The translations under genes were made by a program, and so were the position numbers. The notes under the pieces were generated by a model. It worked only from the letters and a program-made list of their open reading frames with translations, was not told the origin of the DNA and ran no database searches. A stretch of DNA of 64,000 nucleotides from Aquiflexum sp. TKW24L (GTDB taxonomy: Bacteria > Bacteroidota > Bacteroidia > Cytophagales > Cyclobacteriaceae): assembly GCF_023502205.1 (NCBI RefSeq), contig NZ_JAMFLG010000023.1, forward strand, positions 1 to 64,000, read 5' to 3'. Shown here piece by piece: positions 25,220 through 34,900 of the stretch; within the stretch, counting starts at the first letter, position 1; every line of letters starts with the position of its first letter.

Positions 25220-25663
25220 TTGGAAAAGCATTATTGTTCCGGTATTGAAGAAATTCATACAGCCGCCCTTAAAATTATAGAGTTTGGCAGTTTTGACAGA
25301 ATCTGGATTTTCAAGGGGGAACTAGGAGCCGGTAAAACTACTCTTATCAAGGAAATAGCACAAATACTCGGAGTGAAAGACAGGGTGAACAGTCCTACTT
25401 TTTCACTGGTCAATGAATATCAAAGCACAAGCGGAGACATTTTTTACCACTTCGATTTTTATAGAATCGAAGATCCTCAGGAGGTTTTGGAAATAGGTCT
25501 TGATGACTACCTGTACAGTGGTAGGCTTTGTTGGATAGAGTGGGCTGAAAAAATCGCAGAATACATCCCTTCTGACTTCATCCATGTCCAAATTGAAGTG
25601 GATAGTTTGGAAGGAAGGGTGATTACCTTAAACAGGATTATTAATGGGGAAGCAAATGGTTGA
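25220..25663 (+). CDS. tsaE: tRNA threonylcarbamoyladenosine biosynthesis protein TsaE
   Basis: A 147-residue P-loop ATPase that works with TsaB and TsaD to make t6A37 in ANN-decoding tRNAs. Walker A is GELGAGKTTLIKEI near residue 34, followed by RVNSPTFSLVNEY and the YHFDFYR segment that carry the family's catalytic residues, and a LCWIEWAEK motif near the end. The apparent start is TTG at 25220, 6 bp after porX stops; there is no in-frame ATG before the family alignment begins. Its 3' end overlaps the alanine dehydrogenase gene by 20 bp. Confidence 0.92.
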   Translation: MEKHYCSGIEEIHTAALKIIEFGSFDRIWIFKGELGAGKTTLIKEIAQILGVKDRVNSPTFSLVNEYQSTSGDIFYHFDFYRIEDPQEVLEIGLDDYLYSGRLCWIEWAEKIAEYIPSDFIHVQIEVDSLEGRVITLNRIINGEANG

Positions 25664-26858
25664 AATACGGGAAGAAGTTGGGATTTATCCCCAAGAAGCA
25701 GTAGCGAAAATTAAGCAATCTCAAAATTCATTACTCATTGGCGTGCCGATGGAAACGGCTGCCCAAGAGAAAAGGGTGGTTTTGACCCCTGATGCTGTTG
25801 CGCTCTTGGTCAATAATGGTCTTCAGGTATTGGTAGAAACCAATGCAGGTAAAGAATCAAAATTTACGGACAAAGAGTACTCCGATGCGGGTGCCAAAGT
25901 TGTTTATTCTGCCAAGGAAGCATTCGATGCAGAGGTTATTATCAAAGTAGAACCTCCCACAGAAGAAGAAATTAATTTCATGAGATCAGGTTCGTGTTTG
26001 ATTTCTGCACTCCAATTGGGAAAGCAAAATGCTGATTACATACATGCCTTAAATAAAAAAAGAATTACTGCGGTCTCTTACGAAAACCTTGAGGATAAGG
26101 TAGGAGGTATGCCGGTAGTCCGGGCCATGAGTGAAATTGCGGGTAGTACAGTGATGCTCATTGCAGCCGAGTACCTAAGCAGTGTCAACAATGGGAAAGG
26201 ATTGATTATGGGAGGCATTACGGGAGTTCCGCCTACTCAGGTGGTTATAGTCGGTGCCGGAACAGTAGCTGAATATGCAGCAAGGACGGCTTTGGGATTG
26301 GGAGCGAGTATCAAGGTTTTTGACAATCACATCTATAAGCTCCGAAGAATCAAGCACTTACTTGGTCAGCAAGTATTTACTTCCACAATAGATAATTATA
26401 CTTTAGGAAATGCAATCAAAGAAGCAGATGTAGTCATCGGTGCCCTGAGAGCCGAAAAAGGCCGGAACAAAATAGTGGTTAGTGAGGAAATGGTGGCGGC
26501 GATGATGGAAGGTAGCGTTATCATAGATGTGTCTATCGATCAGGGAGGCTGTATCGAAACTTCAGAAATGACCTTCCACGATGCCCCTACATTTGTCAAA
26601 TACGGAGTAATACATTATTGCGTACCCAATATCGCATCCAGGGTGTCAAGAACTGCTTCTTGTGCGCTGAGCAATATTTTTACACCCATTTTGCTTCATA
26701 TGGCTGATCTGGGAGGGGCAGAAGAAATGATTTTTAATTATAAGTGGTTTATGAAAGGAGTTTACACCTATAGAGGAAGCTTAACAAATGCTTACTTAGC
26801 AAGGAAATTTTCCATGACACACAAGGAGTTGTTATTGCTCCTTGCTGCACGGTACTAA
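25644..26858 (+). CDS. ald: Alanine dehydrogenase
   Basis: A 404-residue NAD-dependent alanine dehydrogenase of the AlaDH/PNT family, interconverting alanine with pyruvate and ammonia. The N-terminal domain holds GVPMETAAQEKRVVLTPDAV (with the substrate arginine) and VIIKVEPPTEEE; the NAD site is VVIVGAGTVAEYAARTALGLG near residue 200, and VIIDVSIDQGGCIETSE completes the core. It is longer at the N-terminus than enzymes from other phyla, as is usual in Bacteroidota. It overlaps tsaE by 20 bp and converges with the lone receiver gene 3 bp beyond its stop. Confidence 0.92.
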   Translation: MGKQMVEIREEVGIYPQEAVAKIKQSQNSLLIGVPMETAAQEKRVVLTPDAVALLVNNGLQVLVETNAGKESKFTDKEYSDAGAKVVYSAKEAFDAEVIIKVEPPTEEEINFMRSGSCLISALQLGKQNADYIHALNKKRITAVSYENLEDKVGGMPVVRAMSEIAGSTVMLIAAEYLSSVNNGKGLIMGGITGVPPTQVVIVGAGTVAEYAARTALGLGASIKVFDNHIYKLRRIKHLLGQQVFTSTIDNYTLGNAIKEADVVIGALRAEKGRNKIVVSEEMVAAMMEGSVIIDVSIDQGGCIETSEMTFHDAPTFVKYGVIHYCVPNIASRVSRTASCALSNIFTPILLHMADLGGAEEMIFNYKWFMKGVYTYRGSLTNAYLARKFSMTHKELLLLLAARY

Positions 26859-26861
26859 AAA

Positions 26862-27326
26862 TTATTTTTGCTGAATCATCACCTCAAGATTTTTGTTAGT
26901 CTCAACAAGATCTTCCATAAGCTTTTTGTTTTCTTTTCTTAGCGAAAATACCTCAAAGGCATTTTTGATGACCGTCCGCATGTAATCTTCTTCCCAAGGT
27001 TTGGTCAGGTAGTGGTAAACCTGGCTTTTATTGATGGCATCAATGACTGCTTGTATATCAGTGTAACCTGTCAAGAGGATCCGAATAGGTTCAGGATGGT
27101 CAGGAATAACAGAAGCCAAAAAATCCACCCCGGTTTCGTCAGGCATCCTTTGGTCAGTAATTATAATGTCCACTTCATTGGATTCTAATAATTCTCTACC
27201 TTCTTGGGCCGAAAGCGCAAGGTGGATTTTGTAATCTCTTCTAAATGTAGCTTTGAATGCCTGAAGGTTGTTTTCTTCATCATCTACATAGAGTATCCTG
27301 ATTTTATCGCTGGGTGATTCGGGCAT
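26862..27326 (-). CDS. Stand-alone response regulator receiver
   Basis: A 154-residue protein consisting of one receiver domain plus a C-terminal coiled coil (about residues 125-154) with no DNA-binding output. Acidic residues are in YVDDEENNL, the phospho-acceptor is in DIIITDQRMPDETG, the conserved threonine in ILLTGYTD and the lysine in LTKPWEED. This receiver subtype (DDEENNLxxF, DQRMP, LLTGY, KPW) is shared with the hybrid gene at 30029, to which it is clearly paralogous. It probably signals by protein-protein contact with nearby kinases. Confidence 0.9.
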   Translation of the reverse strand: MPESPSDKIRILYVDDEENNLQAFKATFRRDYKIHLALSAQEGRELLESNEVDIIITDQRMPDETGVDFLASVIPDHPEPIRILLTGYTDIQAVIDAINKSQVYHYLTKPWEEDYMRTVIKNAFEVFSLRKENKKLMEDLVETNKNLEVMIQQK

Positions 27327-27484
27327 TTAATATTTACTTGTGGTGAAACTTTAGGTACAAGTTTAAGTATATATTCAACTTAATGTTAATTTTAATCAAA
27401 AAAATTTTTTCCTTTTAAGGAATTGTCCAAATGTCGGTATAAAATTCCTTTTTTATAATTTTTTTTACACTTCTATTATGATTA

Positions 27485-27925
27485 TTGGTTGATTCACATA
27501 ACTTTACTGCTGATACCCACCCTTACTGCCTCTACATGAGATTGGCTTCAATGCTTGATTTACACCTTCAGAATGAAATTTTATTTATGAGTTTGCATTT
27601 TCCTTCTTTTTGGATTTTGTTAATGAGGTTATCTTGGATTTGGAATGGGACACAAACTGGTCTGTTAATGTTTTTAAAATCAATATCGTCTTCCATCGCT
27701 TTTATAAAATTCATGAAACCATTAAAGTTTATTTTTAAGTATTACCGACTTTTCATAAGGAGGGCCGAAAAGATTGATTCTGCCTGGTTTGTTTCTTTTT
27801 TGGAAGATGATAAATGGAATTATTTTAGCCCTAATAATCAATGGACTAATAAGGAATTAACACCTGGACATACAATCAGCTTTGGAAGTGATTTAAAACT
27901 ACCAATTCCAAACTTGAATTTATGA
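27485..27925 (+). pseudogene. Doubtful open frame, possibly a decayed CBM2-like gene
   Basis: An open frame of 146 codons with a TTG start in the gap between the lone receiver and the 7TMR-DISM kinase. The first half does not read like a protein. The last 50 residues (KIDSAWFVSFLED, then NNQWTNKELTPGHTISFG) resemble the end of a CBM2-type carbohydrate-binding domain, where W-x-V-x-F is followed by WN-x-L-x-PG-x-S-x-FG. Another frame at about 27605-27730 holds EWDTNWSVNV, which could be the start of the same domain after a frameshift. The stop codon overlaps the kinase start as ATGA. I regard it as a probable gene remnant. The rest of 27327-27921 is AT-rich and without visible features. Confidence 0.3.
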
Positions 27926-30036
27926 TCGTTTTCCTCGTTAATATATTACTACTTTTGAGCAATCCGCTTCTTCAATTGGATAATACTCCCGGTATGGTGG
28001 ATGTTTCCAATTTTGAATTTTTGATGGATCCAAATGGTGATTATAACATCTCAGAAGTGATTTCCAATACAAACTTTTTTCCGATCTACTCCAAAAACCC
28101 TAACTTCGGTTTGGGAGAAGAGACAGTGTGGTTAAGGTTTGAATTTGAATCACTTGGCAAACAGAATGAGAAAAAGTACCTCGTGATCAATAATCCAAAT
28201 ATAGATGAAGTTTATTATTATTTGGTCAGGGACGGGGAAGTGAAAATAAATCAGGTAAGTGGCAGAATTCATGATTTCTATGATCGGATCATTCCTTCAC
28301 GGAAAGTAATTTTTGACCTTGAAATAGAAGAGGGCGTGTCTGATGAAATTTACCTAAAAATAAGGAGTAGTGGCAAGAGGATGGTTTCAGCAAGTATAGC
28401 AGATGTGCAGACCCTCAATGACCTGCTTAATTTTGAGAATATCATTTTTGGAATATTTACAGGAGTATTCTTTGGCCTGTTTTTTTACAATCTATTTCTT
28501 TATTTCTCTCTCAATGACAATACTTACCTCATTTATGTGTCGTATATCTTACTCGTTTGGGTAGGGCAGTCAGCCATTTTGGGTTTTGCACAAGAATGGC
28601 TTTGGCCAAATTGGGTTTGGATGAATTTGAGGTCAAATGTGCTTTTCTCAGTTACTGGGAGTATATGTGCGATTTGGTTTGTCCAGTCTTTTCTTAAAAC
28701 AAAGAAATACCTACCCAAATTGGATAAGGGGCTGTCGATAATTTATGGAGTTTATGGGTTGATTTTGATCGGTAATATTTTGGGCTTATTGGCTATTTCT
28801 TATGCTGTATTTTTGGTCACGCAAGCGATTGTAATTCCATATGTATTTTTAATGTCAATTTTCATCCTAAAAAGTGGATTTAAGCCGGCAAGGTTTTTCT
28901 TGATAGCTTGGTCCGTTTTTATGGTAGGTATATACCTCTATGTACTTACTCAGATGGGGTTGATTCCCTTTTCTCAGCCTTATTTTTATTTGATGCCATT
29001 TGGAGCCACCTTGGGGGTGATTCTTTTGTCATTTGCCTTGGCTGATAGGATCAATGACCAAAAAAAGGAAAATGATATTGAGCAAATTAAAAAACTCAAA
29101 TTATTGGAAGAACATGAGAGCCGGATAATTGAGCAAAATGAATTTCTGGAGGAAAAAGTAAAGCAAAGGACAGAAGAGCTCGAACATACCCTCCACAATC
29201 TCCAAAATACCCAGACCCAGTTGGTCAACCAAGAAAAAATGGCTTCATTGGGACAATTGACAGCAGGAATAGCGCACGAAATCAATAATCCGATCAACTT
29301 TGTAAGCTCAAACATTTCTCCACTGAAGAGAGATATCAACGATTTGCTGGAGATAGTGAATGCTTACAGGGAGAAAGGAAAGCTTGAGTTCACAGATTCC
29401 GCCAAAAAAGATCTTCAGCAAATCGAAGAAGACATAGAGTTTGATTATATTCTGAAGGAGATAGATCAGTTGTTGAGGGGAATGGAAGAAGGAGCAAAAA
29501 GAACAGTGGAGATTGTCAAAGGATTAAGGCTGTTTTCTAGGGTCGATGAACAAGATGTCAAAAGAGTTGATATCCATGACGGCATCAACAGTACTTTGAT
29601 TTTGCTCAATAGCTCGATGGCAGGGAAAATCCAAGTCTACAAGGAATTTGGAAATATCCCGATCATTGAATGCTTGCCCGGGAAACTCAATCAGGTTTTT
29701 ATGAATATCATCACCAATGCCATTCATGCCTTATTGGATAATCTGGATAAAATTTCAGAACCAAAGATTACGATTAGAACAATTCACACCGGAGAAAAAA
29801 TCAGAATAGAAATAGAAGACAATGGGTTTGGCATGCCGGCTAAAGTTAAACAGCGGATTTTTGAACCCTTTTTTACAACCAAAGCAGTAGGAAAAGGTAC
29901 AGGTCTGGGCCTTTCAATTGTCTACACCATCATCGAAAACCACAAAGGGACACTTGAAGTTCGTACGGAGCAAGGCAAAGGAACCAATTTTATCATTACC
30001 CTTCCAACTTATCAAAATACCGAGCAGAATGACTGA
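27922..30036 (+). CDS. 7TMR-DISM sensor histidine kinase
   Basis: A 704-residue membrane sensor. A signal peptide or first helix (residues about 1-18) precedes a periplasmic 7TMR-DISMED2 domain (to about residue 165; contains VWLRFEFES). Seven transmembrane helices follow (about 175-385) and then a coiled coil of the [21 protein letters not shown] type. The kinase core has the H-box [19 protein letters not shown]-box [15 protein letters not shown], and G-boxes EDNGFGMP and [10 protein letters not shown]. The sensory domain is of the carbohydrate-binding-like type, so a sugar or envelope ligand is plausible. It overlaps the downstream receiver-kinase gene by 8 bp, so the two are co-translated. 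Confidence 0.93.
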   Translation: MIVFLVNILLLLSNPLLQLDNTPGMVDVSNFEFLMDPNGDYNISEVISNTNFFPIYSKNPNFGLGEETVWLRFEFESLGKQNEKKYLVINNPNIDEVYYYLVRDGEVKINQVSGRIHDFYDRIIPSRKVIFDLEIEEGVSDEIYLKIRSSGKRMVSASIADVQTLNDLLNFENIIFGIFTGVFFGLFFYNLFLYFSLNDNTYLIYVSYILLVWVGQSAILGFAQEWLWPNWVWMNLRSNVLFSVTGSICAIWFVQSFLKTKKYLPKLDKGLSIIYGVYGLILIGNILGLLAISYAVFLVTQAIVIPYVFLMSIFILKSGFKPARFFLIAWSVFMVGIYLYVLTQMGLIPFSQPYFYLMPFGATLGVILLSFALADRINDQKKENDIEQIKKLKLLEEHESRIIEQNEFLEEKVKQRTEELEHTLHNLQNTQTQLVNQEKMASLGQLTAGIAHEINNPINFVSSNISPLKRDINDLLEIVNAYREKGKLEFTDSAKKDLQQIEEDIEFDYILKEIDQLLRGMEEGAKRTVEIVKGLRLFSRVDEQDVKRVDIHDGINSTLILLNSSMAGKIQVYKEFGNIPIIECLPGKLNQVFMNIITNAIHALLDNLDKISEPKITIRTIHTGEKIRIEIEDNGFGMPAKVKQRIFEPFFTTKAVGKGTGLGLSIVYTIIENHKGTLEVRTEQGKGTNFIITLPTYQNTEQND

Positions 30037-31120
30037 CAAGATTATAGTACTCTATATTGATGACGAAGACAATAACCTGAACTCCTTCAAGGCAAGTTTG
30101 AGGAAAGAATATAGGGTCATTACAGCCATTGATGCATTTGAAGGTCTGAAAATCGCAGAGAAAGAGGAACTACACGTGGTGATCGCCGATCAGAGAATGC
30201 CGGGATTGGATGGGGTGGAGTTTTTTGAAAGGTTGATGAAAATCAATCCTGATCCTGTCAGGATCCTTCTTACAGGGTATTCTGATATCGCCGATGTCAT
30301 CGATGCCATAAATAGGGGGCAGGTATACAAGTTTATAGACAAGCCTTGGAATATTGAGCAGATAAGAAATGCTATCAAAACTGCCGGTGACATTTATTTT
30401 GCGAGGAAGGAGCTAAAAGATAAAAATGAGCGTCTGCAGAAAATTCATTCTGAGATGAACCAGTTTGTGTATTCGCTTTCCCATGAGTTGAGAGGGCCGC
30501 TGATGAGCATCTCAGGTGTGTCCAAGCTTGCAAAAATGGAAGCAAAAGATCCTTCCGTCTTGGAATATTTCGATCTGATAGATACTGCGACAGATAAGCT
30601 TGATGAATTTATTTACAAAATGCTGGATTTCTACAGGTCGACAAAAATTGAAAATAAAGTCAGCGAAATTGATTTTGACGAAGTCGTGACACAGCAATTA
30701 GAAATCTACAGGCAAAAATGGGATATGGAAGGAATTGCGATCAATATCAACATCAACCAAAACTCAACATTTAATTCTGATGATTCCAAAATCCGTGTGA
30801 TTTTAAACAACCTATTTCATAATGCAGTAGTATTTCAAAAAGAAAACAGTTTAGGAAAATTTATCAATGTTGATATCAATGTGGCGGACAATATTGCCAC
30901 CATTATTTTGGAGGATAATGGAGTCGGAATCGAGGATAAGTTGATTGATGATGTATTCAACCTGTTCCAAAGAGCTACTCAAAAAAATGTAGGTTCAGGA
31001 CTTGGGTTATATATGGTCAAGGAATCGGCTATTCAGATGGGAGGTAAGGTCAAATTGGAATCAACTGTAGACATCGGGACAAAAGTGACAGTGACATTAC
31101 CAAGTTTGATTCTAGACTAA
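30029..31120 (+). CDS. Receiver-histidine kinase hybrid
   Basis: A 363-residue soluble protein with start at 30029 ([14 protein letters not shown]), inside the end of the preceding kinase gene. Residues 1-125 are a receiver (DDEDNNL, phospho-acceptor in VIADQRMPG, ILLTGYSD, DKPW). A short coiled coil leads to HisKA with FVYSLSHELRGPLMSISG and HATPase with NNLFHNAVVF, EDNGVGIEDK and GSGLGLYMVKES. It lacks transmembrane segments. It is likely to take phosphate from the membrane kinase or to be tuned by it, and then pass it on. The receiver is paralogous to the lone receiver at 26862-27326. Confidence 0.92.
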   Translation: MTDKIIVLYIDDEDNNLNSFKASLRKEYRVITAIDAFEGLKIAEKEELHVVIADQRMPGLDGVEFFERLMKINPDPVRILLTGYSDIADVIDAINRGQVYKFIDKPWNIEQIRNAIKTAGDIYFARKELKDKNERLQKIHSEMNQFVYSLSHELRGPLMSISGVSKLAKMEAKDPSVLEYFDLIDTATDKLDEFIYKMLDFYRSTKIENKVSEIDFDEVVTQQLEIYRQKWDMEGIAINININQNSTFNSDDSKIRVILNNLFHNAVVFQKENSLGKFINVDINVADNIATIILEDNGVGIEDKLIDDVFNLFQRATQKNVGSGLGLYMVKESAIQMGGKVKLESTVDIGTKVTVTLPSLILD

Positions 31121-31253
31121 ACATTGAAAATAGATCAATTTTTTTTTTAAAGAAGAGTATAAGTCTGGGTTGGGTTAATTTTGTTTGAATTAAACGCGAT
31201 TTTCCTGTTTCTTTGGTTTTTATTTCATTTTCCACACAATAAAGTTTTTAGAT

Positions 31254-31793
31254 ATGATCAATCCTTGGCATGATGTCAACATAGGTAAAGATGCGCCAGA
31301 ATTTGTAATGGGCGTAATAGAAATCCCCAAAGGCAGTAAAGGTAAATATGAGCTGGATAAAGTAACCGGAATGCTTTTGTTGGACAGGGTTTTGTTTTCT
31401 GCTGTCCATTATCCTGCAAATTATGGTTTCATTCCACAGACTTTCTGTGATGATAAAGATCCCTTGGATATCCTCATTATTTCCCAGATAGATATTCCTT
31501 CCATGACTTTGGTCAAAGCAAAAGTGATTGGTGTCATGAGGATGGTGGATGGTGGAGAAGCTGATGACAAAATCATTGCTGTAGCTTCTGAAGACCAGTC
31601 TGTCAATTATATCAATGATATCGATGAACTTCCTCCCCACTTGATGAAGGAGGTACACAGGTTTTTTGAGGATTACAAAAAATTAGAAAATAAGGAAGTT
31701 AAGGTGGAGGATTTTTTGGGTAAAGAGGAAGCTTTCAAAATTATACATGAAAGCATTGCCCTTTATGATTTGAATTTTAGAACCAAAAGATAA
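31254..31793 (+). CDS. ppa: Inorganic pyrophosphatase
   Basis: A 179-residue family I pyrophosphatase that removes PPi from biosynthetic reactions. The substrate and metal residues appear in [31 protein letters not shown] and the signature [11 protein letters not shown]; the second metal cluster is in [10 protein letters not shown]. The length is normal for the bacterial enzyme. It stands alone, 133 bp after the kinase hybrid, and ends in an intrinsic terminator. Confidence 0.96.
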   Translation: MINPWHDVNIGKDAPEFVMGVIEIPKGSKGKYELDKVTGMLLLDRVLFSAVHYPANYGFIPQTFCDDKDPLDILIISQIDIPSMTLVKAKVIGVMRMVDGGEADDKIIAVASEDQSVNYINDIDELPPHLMKEVHRFFEDYKKLENKEVKVEDFLGKEEAFKIIHESIALYDLNFRTKR

Positions 31794-31796
31794 TAA

Positions 31797-31826
31797 AATG
31801 CCCGGGTGTCAAATCCGGGCTTTTTT
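31797..31826 (+). terminator. Intrinsic terminator of ppa
   Basis: GCCCGG (31800-31805) and CCGGGC (31815-31820) form the stem with a 9-nt loop, followed at once by TTTTTT. It starts within 5 bp of the ppa stop. Confidence 0.88.
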
Positions 31827-31853
31827 AATTTTTTTAAATAGCCAAATAAAATA

Positions 31854-32315
31854 TTACGATTTTTTCCGCTCAGCTATTTTTTTCTTAGGGAGTTTTTTGT
31901 GTAGGTATTTCGAAAACTCATCGTAATTGAGATGTTCATGGTTACTGATGGTAAATGAGCTTTTGTCTTCAAACACGATTGTAAGTTGCTTAAATTCTTT
32001 TTTATTGGTGATGACCGATTCTTCTTCCCAAACCAAAACCTGGGCAAGGGTATAAGTTTTTTCTTTGCCTTGAAGCGGAATTTTTGTGATGATTTTGTCA
32101 TTTCCGATAGAAATGAATTTATAAGCAGCCATCATTTTGACCAAAAGCAAGACAATTACCAAGGTAAGAATGACCGTTGCAATCAGATAAATGGCAAGTG
32201 CAAATGTCCTTTTGGTAGCAAAATGGTTGAGAATATATATCAAGCCAGAAATCTGGACAATTACAATCAGTCCCAGCGCAAAAAGAGTACTTGATTTTGG
32301 TCTGCTTTGGATCAT
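31854..32315 (-). CDS. Membrane protein of unknown function
   Basis: A 153-residue protein with two transmembrane helices near residues 10-30 and 39-62, then a cytoplasmic region of beta-strands (KFISIGNDKIITKIPLQG, QLTIVFEDKSSFTISNHEH) in the style of a bacterial PH-like domain, and a Lys-rich tail (KKLPKKKIAERKK). No family was recognised. It overlaps the AcpH-like gene by 4 bp (ATGA), so the pair is translated together. Confidence 0.7.
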   Translation of the reverse strand: MIQSRPKSSTLFALGLIVIVQISGLIYILNHFATKRTFALAIYLIATVILTLVIVLLLVKMMAAYKFISIGNDKIITKIPLQGKEKTYTLAQVLVWEEESVITNKKEFKQLTIVFEDKSSFTISNHEHLNYDEFSKYLHKKLPKKKIAERKKS

Positions 32316-32905
32316 GTCTCACGTAATTCTTTGAGCGTTTTCTTGGAGTGTGCCACAATATCTTCAAAGAAATCACCAAAATGAACTTTCAGGTATTCAT
32401 GGTGCTGGTCCAAGAAAACATGGGCAGTTTCCATCTTGGAATTGAATTTGGCTCTTTTGGCCATTCCTGTCATGGCTCTTCTGATGCCGTCAAGTTCTCC
32501 GTATCCTGCTAGCCAATTGTAATACTTCATATAGCCGAAAGTCTGCAAAAATTTCTCTGGCAAAGAATCCGCGTATTCATCAATGGTGGTATAAACCTCC
32601 TCAGCAAATTGGTCCAAGGGCACATGGTGGTAGTTTTTCCAATACCTACCCAAAAAATAATCAAAATACATATCCGTGATTACCATGGAATATCTCCCAT
32701 ATTCGGGTCTCAATATCGCTTGGGCTTCTTTTACCACAGGATGTGAATCGGTAAATTTATCTATACTCCAATGAAGTTTGATGCCGACAACAATGTCCTT
32801 GTCATAGGTGTTCTCAATATCTCCACGGACAAAATCTCCGATAAAGTTTCCGACAAGGACTTTGGGATCCCCGAAGGACAAATAAGCATGGGCTAGAAAA
32901 TTCAC
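32312..32905 (-). CDS. ACP phosphodiesterase-like protein (AcpH/DUF479)
   Basis: A 197-residue helical protein with the AcpH family pattern: MNFLAHAYLSFGDPKVLVGNFIGDFVRG at the N-terminus, then LHWSIDKFTDSHPVV and the MVITDMYFDYFLGRYW segment, which provide the His and Asp residues of this HD-like family. AcpH removes 4'-phosphopantetheine from acyl carrier protein; in Bacteroidota this is annotated only by homology. It is co-translated with the small membrane protein downstream and divergent from the helicase gene. Confidence 0.85.
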   Translation of the reverse strand: MNFLAHAYLSFGDPKVLVGNFIGDFVRGDIENTYDKDIVVGIKLHWSIDKFTDSHPVVKEAQAILRPEYGRYSMVITDMYFDYFLGRYWKNYHHVPLDQFAEEVYTTIDEYADSLPEKFLQTFGYMKYYNWLAGYGELDGIRRAMTGMAKRAKFNSKMETAHVFLDQHHEYLKVHFGDFFEDIVAHSKKTLKELRET

Positions 32906-32976
32906 GTAATTATGTTTAGACTGTTTGGATTGAGAGATAGATTATAAGTTATTTTCAGTTTTAAATGTAATAATAG

Positions 32977-34899
32977 ATGAGAAATATTCAGGAAGAATTA
33001 AAAAATTCTTTAAAACTTTTGAAACAGGAATGGGAAGAAGACTTGATTCAGTACAAGAAAAAGTTTTTGTACACTTCAATTTCAGATAAAAAGGAAGAAG
33101 GGGTTTGTTGGTATCCTGTCCAATTAAAGAGATCTAAAATCGGTTTTGGGGAAAGGCTGATAATTGAACTGGAAAGATTTGACATGGGCACACCTCATGT
33201 TTTCCAATCAGGAAAGTCTGTTTCGATTTTTTCAAACCAGGCCCAATTTCAAAATCAACGAATCAATGGTGTGATCAATCAGGTGAAAAAAGACATAATG
33301 ATAGTGACTTTACAAGCTGAAGATGTACCTGAATGGATGCATCAAGGTAAATTGGGTGTGGATTTACTTTTTGATGAGGCGAGCTACCGGGAAATGGAAT
33401 CAGCTTTGAAGGCCGTTATCAAATCGGAAAAAGGAAGATTGGGAGAATTAAAAGAAGTTTTATTAGGGGAGAAAGTTCCAGATCTGAATCCAATTGTTTC
33501 AAAAAAAGTAGACCAACTTAATTCCAGCCAAAACGAAGCATTAAACATAGTCAGCGCCTCCAAAGATGTTGCCATTATCCATGGACCTCCAGGGACTGGA
33601 AAGACCACTACGCTTGTCGCATCAATAGTCCAGGCGCTAGAAGGACACAAACAGGTATTGGTTTGTGCGCCTAGCAATTCCGCTGTGGATTATTTGGTGG
33701 AAAAATTATTGGAACTCAACGTTAAAACCCTTCGCATAGGTCATCCTGCAAGGGTGGAGGATCACATCCTGTCTCAAACTTTAGATGCCAAAATTGCCCT
33801 ACACGATAGCTATAAAGATTTGAAGCGGCTCAAAAAGTCAGCGGATGATTATAGAAAGCTTGGCCAAAAACATAAACGGACTTTTGGACCAGAGGAAAGG
33901 ATGCAACGGCGGCGGATGTTTGATGAAGCCAACCGCTGTAAGGATGAAGCAGAAAGTCTCCAGGATTATATTATGTATGATATTTTTCAAGATACCCAAG
34001 TGGTTGCTTGTACGCTTGTCGGAGCGGCCAACTCGGCTCTAAAGGGGATGAGTTTCCCGATTGTATTTATAGATGAAGCTGCACAGGGATTAGAGGCAGC
34101 TACTTGGATTCCGATCCAAAAAGCGGCAAAGGTCGTGATGGCAGGTGACCATTGTCAGCTGCCACCTACGATCAAATCTTACGAAGCTGCCAAAAATGGA
34201 TTAAGCGAAACACTATTTGAAAAAGTGATCAAAAGAAAACCCGAAGCTTCCAAAATGCTTTCCCTTCAATATAGAATGCCACAACTGATCATGGGTTTTT
34301 CGAGCAAGTACTTTTATCATAGCGGATTGAGGGCCGCCGAAAATACACTCCAACATTTTCTTACTCCCGATGAACCGGTTTTAGAATTTATTGATACAGC
34401 AGGGAGTGGATTTACAGAACAACAAGAGGAAGAGTCACTCAGTACTTTCAATCTGGAGGAAGCTAGATTTTCATTACGATACCTAGAAAATCTCCTCAAA
34501 AGAACCGGAATCGCAGAAATCAAAACCAAACAATGGAATATCGGACTCATCGCACCCTATCGCGCCCAGGTCAGAAGGTTTAATGAACTGGTATTTGAAT
34601 CCTATGAATTCCCAAACCTGCGCTCTTTCTCTGAACTGTTGACCATCGACTCGATTGATGGATTTCAAGGACAGGAGCGGGATATTATCGTCATCAGCCT
34701 TGTCAGGTCCAATGCAAAAGGAGAAATCGGTTTCTTGGCGGATACAAGAAGAATGAACGTGGCGCTGACCCGAGCAAAAAGAAAATTGATAGTTGTAGGG
34801 GACAGCGCGACGCTGAGCATCCATCCATTTTACAACTCATTCTTTGATTACATTGATGCGAATGGTTGCTATAAAAGTGTTTATGAATACTTGGATTAA
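32977..34899 (+). CDS. Superfamily 1 helicase (IGHMBP2/DNA2-NAM7 type)
   Basis: A 640-residue helicase. After a 170-residue N-terminal beta-barrel-type region, the motor holds motif [14 protein letters not shown] near residue 205, motif Ia VCAPSNSAVDYL, motif II FIDEAAQGLEA (DEAA box), motif III AGDHCQLPPT, motif IV LQYRMPQLIM, motif V TIDSIDGFQGQERDIIVIS and motif VI MNVALTRAKRKL. This is the Upf1-like family, 5'-to-3' on DNA or RNA in characterised members. No partner is visible; the neighbours are transcribed the other way or unrelated. Confidence 0.93.
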   Translation: MRNIQEELKNSLKLLKQEWEEDLIQYKKKFLYTSISDKKEEGVCWYPVQLKRSKIGFGERLIIELERFDMGTPHVFQSGKSVSIFSNQAQFQNQRINGVINQVKKDIMIVTLQAEDVPEWMHQGKLGVDLLFDEASYREMESALKAVIKSEKGRLGELKEVLLGEKVPDLNPIVSKKVDQLNSSQNEALNIVSASKDVAIIHGPPGTGKTTTLVASIVQALEGHKQVLVCAPSNSAVDYLVEKLLELNVKTLRIGHPARVEDHILSQTLDAKIALHDSYKDLKRLKKSADDYRKLGQKHKRTFGPEERMQRRRMFDEANRCKDEAESLQDYIMYDIFQDTQVVACTLVGAANSALKGMSFPIVFIDEAAQGLEAATWIPIQKAAKVVMAGDHCQLPPTIKSYEAAKNGLSETLFEKVIKRKPEASKMLSLQYRMPQLIMGFSSKYFYHSGLRAAENTLQHFLTPDEPVLEFIDTAGSGFTEQQEEESLSTFNLEEARFSLRYLENLLKRTGIAEIKTKQWNIGLIAPYRAQVRRFNELVFESYEFPNLRSFSELLTIDSIDGFQGQERDIIVISLVRSNAKGEIGFLADTRRMNVALTRAKRKLIVVGDSATLSIHPFYNSFFDYIDANGCYKSVYEYLD

Positions 34900-34900
34900 A

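Noticed and set aside
25220-25222. tsaE as a truncated gene because it lacks an ATG
   Set aside because: A TTG directly after porX gives the full family length, so the gene is intact with an alternative start.
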